From NCBI RefSeq assembly GCF_000315625.1, contig NW_005434570.1:171390-223329 (forward strand): a DNA stretch of 51,940 bases, read 5' to 3'. Every line of letters begins with the position of its first letter. Position 1 is the first letter of the stretch. This stretch comes from Guillardia theta CCMP2712. Lineage: Eukaryota > Cryptophyceae > Pyrenomonadales > Geminigeraceae. Made by a program: the position numbers and the translations under genes. The notes under the pieces are model-generated. The model made no database searches, had not been told where the DNA came from, and saw only the letters and a program-made list of their open reading frames with translations. Shown here one piece after another: positions 44,578-51,940 of this stretch.

Positions 44578-45523
44578 TTAGGAAAACTTCCTACAAGTAT
44601 CTCTCGATCCAGTGTTGACACACGAAGTGATCCCGTCAAGAAACCAAAGAGCAAGCGTGTGACAGCAATGCACAATCCAACGGTCCTTTCTATCTCTTCT
44701 TCCGTAAAAGGGATCGAGTTTTTTTGAGAGCTCAGTGCATTCTTTGTTGAATTTCCTCAAGAAATCTTTCTTGTTCAAATGACATATCAAAGACCAGAGG
44801 TTTTCAACGCTGTCTGTGCAGAACGTCAGTGCATTGAAGTCATACTCCTTTTACCCCATAGACCTTAAATGTTGCTCAAATGACTCCGTATCTGTGGATG
44901 TGTGTCCACGGCTACAATCTGTCCTTCGAAGGTTACAGTTGACAATCTGTTCACAGCCTTCAATTACTGTCTTGAGGTAACGTCGATGCGTTGTAAACCT
45001 GACATTCTCTGGAGATTCGCCTTCGATTCTATGCTTGGCAACGACTGCATTTCGAGCCTTCTTGTATGTTTGCTCCATATCACTCTTCCTCTGATGCACA
45101 CTCTGATGATCGGACCTCAACATGCCAACCAAATGTTCGTTGATATACTGTTCTGTCTTGCCTGTCAAACAAAACTTTTCATTGCCATCTTGAAGCAGGT
45201 CAATTCGCTGAGCCAAGTCAGGTTCATGACTTGTTGTACCCTCCAGATCTGCTTCACATTCCTCAAACACAGAACAAAATCCTGCATTAATCATTGTTTT
45301 GTCGATCGCACAACAATTCACAACAGTCTGACAATGCTCAGGATTCATTCGACGGAATTCATCCATCATAGATGTGCACACTCTGGACCTATCATTGCCC
45401 AGCAGTTCCATGAGATGCCTATCTCGTTTCTGAAGAGTGGATGTGGATGGCAGAGGTAAGTTGAAAATCATCTTGTCCGTATCAAAAGTTCCGGTATGTG
45501 AGTAAGCGATGCGAGCGAGACTG
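44578..45523 (-). CDS. Hypothetical multi-exon protein, possibly transposon-derived (5' end unresolved)
   Basis: Two exons, about 45523-44855 and 44809-44578, join in phase (RSM then GVENLWSLICHLNKKDFLRK), giving about 300 residues. There is no ATG at the 5' end; a TTTTGCCATTCTGAG acceptor precedes LTSLARIAYSHTGTFDTDKM, so earlier exons should exist. The stretch FNLPLPSTSTLQKRDRHLM resembles a segment that precedes the catalytic core in P-element/THAP9-type transposases, but no DDE or DDD set was recognised. Sequence is soluble and Cys/His-containing. The function is not known. Confidence 0.4.
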
Positions 45524-45840
45524 GTCAACTCAGAATGGCAAAATGGGAGGCAGGTGTGTCATAGTTTGTTTCAAATCAATGACATGAAGAGAAGGCAGAT
45601 GAAAGGAGATTGTGCAGTTTTGCATCACGGATTACAAACAATAAGATTTTGAACAGCACCCAGAAGCCAAGAATGTTGTCGATGGTGAGCAGCGAGCTCA
45701 AATTTGAGACCCTTATGATCGGCCTGTCGGTGCCAACATGAGACAGGAAGCGCGGCGCAATGAAATGAGTAAGAGAGCGGGTGAGCAACTATGTAGAGGA
45801 TCAAAGATGAATAAGCAGGCATCTAGCTTCAGCGATGCTG

Positions 45841-47456
45841 TTAGGTCTGCTGTCTTGCATGTGTCAGAGGAATGTGCTTGCATGCCTCGTACACCGCGAA
45901 CGTGATGGCTGTAGCTGGGATCGTCTTGAACACGGCAGGGAGCCCTCCCTTCCACAGGGCCTTGACCCCCTCCTCCCTGGCGATGATTGACATCGTCTAA
46001 CTCTAACCGTCAGCCCCCCCCACACGATCCTCCGCTGGTCACCTGGAAGACTCCCTTGCCACTCGCCATGTTCATCTGCATCCTCTTCTTGCAGAGGTCG
46101 AGGGGTAAGGTAGCAAACTTCGAGAACCCTCCTGCAATAAAGTCACCAAAATGAACAAGGGAGGAGGGGCGCGGGCACCAGCAGCAGCTCCTATGATCGT
46201 ACTCGGAAGCAGCCCCAGCTTCTTGGAGGACATATCCAAATCCCCATCCACGTTGTCCATGTGCAGCAGGCGCATGTAAGCTGCCTTGCCGGCCTCGAAC
46301 GTGCTGCAGGGCTGATGGTGAGGGAGGAGAGGAAGGGGGACGATGACTTGTGTGACCTGAGTTGTATGGCCATGTAGGGAACGATGCTGATAAGAGAAGG
46401 AACAAGACCCTGTCACCAGCAGTTCACACCATCACGCCCGTATGACGACGAGTTGTAACCTGGTAGAACGCAAACAACCCTGAAGCTCGCCAGAGGGCGG
46501 AGATCTCCTGAGCAACAACGCTTGACCGAACAACGTCTGGAAGTTCGCGATCAGACGAGCAGCACATGTATAGCTTGGTTCACCTGTCCGTGATGCAATT
46601 CGTGTTCTCAAGAGATCCAAGGGGTAGGTTCCTTCCTGTGGTTCAGACGGGACCAGCGTCCTCCTCTTACACTTTACCGATCGTAGCGGAGGCCCCGGCA
46701 ATTCCTCCAGCGACGAAGTTCATGGACAACTGACCTTCATGCGTGTTGGTCCACTGCACCTGTCGGGTCTCAACGTCATCCTCACCTGCAGGACCCTATC
46801 GCGTTACCTTGTCGACTGAGCGGATGAGGTCCCTTGCAGCGTTATAGGTTGAGAACTTGATCGCCAAGAAAGACATGACCTGCTGCCGTCTCAGTCGATC
46901 AGATCATGAGGAGGTGTTTGCAACCATGACTTGCGCTGGGACGTTTCCTTTCCACAGTGCAAACACTCCTTCCTCTTTCACTATCGTCTTCATGGTACCG
47001 AAGAGCCCCTTATACCTGACGTGAACCTCTCACCACTAAGGAAGAGGAGGTCTAGGTCGCTCACTTGAACTTGCTTGCTTGCGATATCGGATTGGTCTGA
47101 ATTTGCAGGCGGATCTTGATGAGATCAATCGGAGCTACCGCAATGCGAGCCTGCGCTACAGGCTCACTTTTATCCATCTCGCACTCGACTCAGCATACCA
47201 CAAATCCTGCTATGGCCCCAGCAAGAGCATTCTGAGCCATTGTTGGCTTAGCTGGAGGTGACGCATCATACGCCCTCTTCGCAGCTTCTGGCGGATGAAA
47301 GTTGGAGCTTGCGAGAAGCTGGCAGCGAAACGAGTTTGCATGTGACCGTACTGAGGCGACCAGATGTTCAGCTTCGATGGGCGAGATACAGGAGGCTGAG
47401 ATCAGCAGCTGAAGGACAAGAGCGCGGAGGAGATAAGAACTCCGAGATGCCATCAC
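45841..47456 (-). CDS. Mitochondrial carrier family transporter, thiamine-pyrophosphate-carrier-like
   Basis: Eleven exons join in phase for 378 residues: 47456-47199, 47150-47065, 47015-46925, 46879-46808, 46759-46678, 46631-46584, 46536-46460, 46409-46357, 46303-46179, 46131-46043 and 45996-45841. All three carrier signatures are present: [25 protein letters not shown] and [12 protein letters not shown]. Each is followed by the matching 'EEG..ALW.G..P' half ([54 protein letters not shown]). The IKIRLQIQ form of repeat 1 is typical of the thiamine pyrophosphate carrier branch (SLC25A19), but the substrate is inference. The N-terminus is unusual for the family: a hydrophobic signal-like segment ([18 protein letters not shown]) and about 60 further residues precede the first carrier helix. 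The location could therefore be a membrane other than the inner mitochondrial one. An in-frame methionine ([13 protein letters not shown]) gives a normal-length alternative. Confidence 0.85.
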
Positions 47457-48410
47457 GACACAGGCCCTCTCGCTTGATTCACAATGTGTCCTAGCATGCA
47501 GCGAGCGGAGGAGAACTCGTTGGAACCCGCACCTTCACTTCAGAAAATGAGGAGCATGAGAACGAGAGGACGAGAGAGTTTCTTACAGGATGCGTCACGC
47601 TGTGCTTCTCCTCCTCCTCTCCCTCTTCCTCCTCTCCCTTCCTCCTCCCCCTTTGGCGCGTCGCGGCCCCCGCCATTCTCGCAAGCTCCCCCAGCAGGCC
47701 CCCCTCAGTCGTTCCGTTCCCCAAATTGCATGGGATCGTAAGGGTAGGGTAGCAAATTTACACGGAGGAGGGGTCATTTAGATAACAATATTCTTCCGAA
47801 TGGGGGGTGGGTTGCTAAAATGTACGGGTACCTGAAGCAATGCGACTAGTCGACTAGCTCATATGGCAAGATGGGCAAGAGGGAGAGGAGATGGCGAAGA
47901 AGGCATGGCAGGATCAGAGAGGAGGGAACAAGACATGGCAGGATCAGAGAAAGAGACAGTGAATGAGATGTCCGATCAAGAACAAGGAAGCATGTAACGC
48001 AACAGAAGGATTTCAGGAGGTTGAGAAGTTATGATACGATGATCATGGTGGGGGCTCGGCGGAGAAGAAGCAGAAGCGGTGAAGATGAAAGACGATCTTT
48101 TGCTGAGGACTATTCTGTTACTCATCATCAGGTGCTGCCGTACTTTTTGCGATGTTCCTGCGATGGATGGTGACGTTTCTCCCGCAGTCTGTCTTGCGAT
48201 ACTCACGAACAAGTGCTGTTAACCAACTTCAACTTTCTGTCTGACGGGATCGAAGTGGCCCAACACTCTGACCTGTCTCCTAAGTCTGGCAATGTTATCG
48301 AGAGCTCATTGCAGCTTCAAACTGTTGCTTCATGGGCAGACAACTCGTCAAGATGGCATGTGAGTACATCTTCATTGAGTGCAGTGAGTGAGAATATTGG
48401 TGGTGCAGGA
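47457..48410. other. Intergenic region
   Basis: 47,490-47,790 has CT-rich sequence; the open frame at 47,590 is driven by that bias. 47,740-47,830 is a small G-run island (GGGTAGGGT, GGGGGGTGGG). 47,860-47,960 has a repeated CATGGCAGGATCAGAGA. First exons of the GT41 gene probably lie at 48,140-48,410 but could not be fixed. Confidence 0.35.
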
Positions 48411-50107
48411 GATCGGGTTCATCTTGCTCGCTTACAGTCTCGCGGATGGTTCTCGATGCTTCCTGACGGCTGCGAGGCTCTCTCGCGACTTCAAGTGCTC
48501 ATCCGGACCTGGTGGCGGTGATATGCTCAAGTTGTTGTCAGGTTTGCACAAGATGCCGGAGTTGCGATGAGATTGTTAGGAAAGAAATCGCTATCAGCAG
48601 GTATCTGCAGTTGCGCGATGGTGACAAGATTGACATGCATGTAGGATATGCGCGGCGTTCGGTCATTGGCATGTCACAAGGGAAGTCCCACCCGACCTGT
48701 TTGCTCAACTATGCTTCTGTTCTGTCAGAGATGAAGAGGGGGAAGGTAACGTAGCTAGTGATGATGATGGTGTCGTCGTGCAGTTGAGACGGAAGTTGTC
48801 AGCCTTGCTTGAACATGCTTCGAGCGTTCATCTCACGGACCTGCCCTCCTTCCACCTCATCCTGTACCATCGACCTGCACTTCATGACAGGTTTGAGCAG
48901 AGTTCGTCTTGTGTATCATTCATCTTACGACTTTCAAGTTGTCAAGGTGTTGTGGTTCTCAGGACAGGCGAGGAGGAGACATGTTGTCAACACATTGCTG
49001 ATGGTCTCAACAGATGTCGCTGATGAACTGGGATGAGTACAAGAGAGACCTCAACCTTCTGACGCACCTTCTAGTCCAAGATACGAGTATGAACACATCA
49101 TTCATCAAGTGATTCTGCTCTTGTTGTCTGTTGTCTGTTGATTAGAGCCGTCAGTCCCTGGGAGGCTCTAATGGCCCCCTTGCCGTTACACCTGGCCAAC
49201 AAGATAGCCAGGTTGTTCGCAGTCAAGATGATGTACGAATATCAGGTGTTTGCAAGTATGAAAAGATGTTTGCCTCGCATGACTGCGACTAAAGACTCAA
49301 GTCATGACTTGGTCGTCGCTTCCCGTCCTCGTCGACAAGCTCGTAGTAGCTGTTGTGATGAACGATGTGAGCGAGAAGGGGTTGCACGGGCTGGTTGCCA
49401 GGGCGTTCGAAGGCAGCGACAATCCTGTATGTTGTGCTCCTGATTTCACGTTAAGTGATGGCAATGTCAGGGGAGAGAAGGAGTTAGGATCCGATACATG
49501 TTCGTGGTGTGGCAGGAAACGCAAGACACGCTGCTTGCGGGCGTTTGTACGAACAACCTCCTCGTCCTGCCCCCCAGCATGTCTCCTCAACATGCAGGTC
49601 TGTCACGAGCTCTCCTCTCATTGCTCTGGTTGACTGTTCGGGAGCAGCCGCCGTCATCAACAACCTCAAAGCACATGTCGTGCTGGACTTGTTGGGTTGG
49701 CTGCCTGTCGGCAGAAAGTTCTCGACACTGGAGACACTCTTGCTGTGAGTTCTCTTCTCCTCCTATCACAAGTCTCCTGCACCTATCTTCTCCTGTCTTC
49801 TCCTCCTTCATCCTCTCCCCCGTTTCTCTTTCTGTCATGCGTGTCCATCCTTTGTTTCCTCCTCGCTCCCTCCTGCTCACCTCCTGTCAGGCTCAAACCG
49901 GCTGCTCTGCTAGTACACGCTCACGGCTTCTACTCGTCTCTCGGGGGTGTAGTCGACTACCTAGTCACTGGTGGACAAGATCTGCTCCTTCTCCTTCTCC
50001 TTCTCCCGCGGCTTCTCCTCCTCCTCCTCCTCCTCCTCCTCCTCCTCCTCCTCCTCCTCCTCCTCTGCTGCTGCTGCTGCTGCTGCTGATCCTGATTCTC
50101 CTTTTTG

Positions 50108-50165
<58 letters not shown>

Positions 50166-51389
50166 TTCTCGCTAATCGGACATGGCAGATCCTATCGTCT
50201 TCCCTCCCGAGCATGTCGATTCCTCGCTCTCAGCAGAGTCTCTCGTCCTCCTCCCTCCCTCCTTCCAGTTCAACTCGCTCCCTCATCTCCACCCTCAGCT
50301 TGCCGTGGGCCCCCGAGATTTCCCGGGCGAGAAGGCGATGGAAAGTTGGCGGACAAACTTGATGTCCTCCGTTGACTTTGTGAACTTGACGAGAAAGCAA
50401 CACAAGAACACTTTTGTCTTCTGTGCCATCCATGAGTACTACAAGATCGATCCGGAGAGCTTCATGCTGTGGGTTGAATTGTTGAGATTGCTACCAAACT
50501 CGTGAGATGTCGCCTGTTTGCTGCTTCTTCGTCCCTTGACTTGTCTCAGCGTTCTCGTCTTACCAACAAGATCTTTCTTCTCCCATGCTAATCAGACGAT
50601 CCTTCAAGTCCTTGGACGTGTTGGGCTGCAGGCATCAAGGATAGGTTTCTTAAAAAGGTTGCCTGACAGGTGAGAATATAATCATCATGATCATCATCAC
50701 TACCACCACCATCACAATCATCATCATCATCACCACCACCACCACCATCACCATCATCGTCGACATCATCGTCGACATCGTCGTCGACATCATTTCAATC
50801 ATCAACATCAACATCAACATCAACATCAACAAAATCAGCAACAACGTTCTACATGCGTGTCCTGGCCTCGAAGGTGACATGAGAACAGGTTGAGCTACAT
50901 GCTTCATCTTCGAGGTTGCGACGTTCTGCTAGATACAACCTTGTTCAACGCACAGACGACAGCGGCAGACATGTTGTGGGCGGGAGTTCCGATAGTGACA
51001 TGGCCGTCGACCAGGTCAGGCAAGACTTGTGCTGTTGGAGTGGATGAAGAAGATACGGCAGATGGGTCGGGCGAGTATCAGCGTCGCTGGGAGAAGCATG
51101 CGAGGGAGGAGTGTTTGTAGCTGACAGCGCAAGGGAGTACACGTCACTTGCACTTGCTGTGATGAGAAGGTCGAGGAAGATAAGAAGAAGGCTCATCAGC
51201 AACAAGCAGAACTGCGAAATGTTTGACGGACGACTGTGGAGGATCAGGTGGGAACGCGGGGGAGGAGCTGAAGTGATGGACTTGCGCAGGTTTGAAAGAA
51301 GTTTGACAACCTCCTGGGATGTTCTCATGCAGTCCTCCTCTTCCAAGTCCATCAACTCTCGTCTCCCACATATCATCGCCGCAAGTTAG
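48411..51389 (+). CDS. GT41 glycosyltransferase (OGT/SPINDLY-like), 5' end unresolved
   Basis: Catalytic exons are clear: about 49,610-49,744, 49,891-49,970, 50,189-50,501, 50,550-50,669, 50,889-51,014 and 51,053-51,389 (stop). Marks of the O-GlcNAc/O-fucose transferase family are DLLGWLPVGRKFSTLETLLL, KPAALLVHAHGFYSSLGG then VVDYLV, the lysine-bearing HEYYKIDPESFMLWVELL, LPNSVLVLPTRS, GCDVLLDTTLFNAQTTAADM then LWAGVPIVTWPS, and a final SAREYTSLALAV helix. Upstream pieces (SFHLILYHRPALHDR; MNWDEYKRDLNLLTHLL; VSPWEALMAPLPLHLANKIA; KLVVAVVMNDVSEKGLHGLV) match the order between the TPRs and the catalytic core. Clear TPRs were not seen from 48,411. In the family GHTT loop this protein has AQTT. 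It would glycosylate Ser/Thr of nuclear and cytosolic proteins; GlcNAc or fucose donor is not decidable. Exon borders before 49,600 are approximate. Confidence 0.75.
49980..50166 (+). repeat. Composite microsatellite in a GT41 intron
   Basis: TTCTCC repeats, then about 13 CTC/CCT triplets, about 9 CTG triplets, then about 12 CTGCTC hexamers, within intron 49,971-50,188. A long open frame across it (49,498-50,175) is an artefact of the triplet repeats. Confidence 0.95.
50684..50832 (+). repeat. (ATC/ACC/CGT)n microsatellite in a GT41 intron
   Basis: ATC, ACC and TCGTCGACA-type triplet runs followed by six ATCAAC hexamers fill intron 50,670-50,888. Confidence 0.95.
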
Positions 51390-51940
51390 TTGCCATGTAA
51401 ACCTTCCGAACTCGTCCTTCCGCTGCTCCTGCTCCTGCTCCTGCTCCCGCTACTACAGTCTCGACTGTTCGTTTTCTATCGTTCACTTTTCCTTGATCAG
51501 CACTGTCTCTTCTTTTTATTCTCACTCGCTTGTCACTTGAAACTCTCAAGCTCCCAGCTTGTCCATCATCCACGAAAGATGAGCTCGCAGCTGCCTGGCA
51601 GCGGGAAAAGACCTGAAAAGATTTCAAGGCAAGGAAAGAGAAAGACGAGGAGAGGAGAGAAGAGCCAGGAAAGAGAGAGGGAGAAGGAGGGAGGGAGAAA
51701 GGAGAAGGGCAGGGAGGGAGGGAGAAGGAGAAGAGGGAGGGGGGGGGGGAGGGGAGGGGGAGGGGAGGGGGGGAGGGAAAGGAGAGGAGGAGGAGGTGAG
51801 AAGGAGGAAGGGGAGGAGGCAACATGTCTCTTGGACTGAATTCGCTGCTGCAGTAGAGGAGGCGTTCTCTCTGCTTGCATCATCCTCCTCGTTGGTGAGA
51901 CGTGAACTCTCCGCTCCACCTGAACTCTCGAGCCTGAGGA
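51390..51940. other. Purine-rich terminal region
   Basis: 51,425-51,455 is a CTGCTC-type repeat. 51,600-51,825 is almost pure purine (GGGAGGGAGG, AGGGGGGGGGGAGG). A frame from ATG 51,580 reads through as Arg/Gly/Glu repeats and is best explained by composition. No gene was assigned. Confidence 0.5.
51655..51822 (+). repeat. Polypurine tract (GGGAGG/GAGGAA)n
   Basis: About 170 bp containing almost only A and G on the plus strand, with runs of up to ten G. Confidence 0.9.

Noticed and set aside
49498-50175. 225-codon frame and neighbours across the GT41 intron
   Set aside because: Long leucine/proline runs come from triplet microsatellites, and the GT41 reading frame with splice sites explains the flanks.
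51390-51839. 149-codon frame ending in Arg/Gly/Glu repeats
   Set aside because: Driven by the polypurine tract.

Overview
This window looks like nuclear DNA of a unicellular alga, most probably a cryptophyte close to Guillardia theta. The reasons are inferential. Nearly every gene is cut by many very short introns (about 40-60 bp, GT-AG with one GC-AG). Gene spacing is tight on both strands. The protein set mixes RWP-RK, EsV-1-7, GT41, DOHH, Rab32 and four-domain channel families. There is a family of near-perfect 24-residue leucine-rich repeats. No bacterial operon, CRISPR array, tRNA or rRNA gene was recognised.

Left part (1-13,000): a duplicated two-gene module of divergently transcribed surface or secreted proteins. 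Unit 1 holds a minus-strand thrombospondin-3/carbohydrate-binding-like/proline-rich protein (1-2,897, running off the left edge) and a plus-strand LRR-LamG protein (3,525-5,575). Unit 2 holds a truncated, frameshifted copy of the first gene (about 6,000-7,692) and an LRR-LamG copy with about 22 repeats and a 4-bp frameshift (9,761-12,980). Between the two genes of unit 2 sits about 1.5 kb absent from unit 1. It carries a Crinkler/RHS-like nuclease-type ORF.

Middle (14,000-33,600): small Cys/Ser-rich protein (+); Rab32-like GTPase in 13 exons (-); cytosolic asparaginyl-tRNA synthetase (+); small membrane protein (-); 16-exon coiled-coil PDZ protein (+); RWP-RK protein (-); G-run-rich intergenic DNA; 66-residue zinc-ribbon protein (-); deoxyhypusine hydroxylase in 16 exons (-); ArfGAP of the ARFGAP2/3 type (+).

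Right part (33,600-51,940): a four-domain voltage-gated cation channel of about 2,046 residues (-) with a D/D/K/D pore ring; an EsV-1-7 cysteine-rich protein (-); a presequence-bearing hypothetical (-); a CENP-B-type helix-turn-helix protein (-); an uncertain multi-exon hypothetical (-); a mitochondrial-carrier-family transporter resembling the thiamine pyrophosphate carrier (-); and a GT41 (OGT/SPINDLY-like) glycosyltransferase (+) whose introns are packed with microsatellites.

Exon models were built by hand from reading frame, splice consensus, phase and family motifs. Every joined phase was checked to be in frame where exon coordinates are given. The genes look like ordinary unlinked nuclear genes rather than a pathway. 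The only co-organised set is the duplicated surface-protein module at the left.
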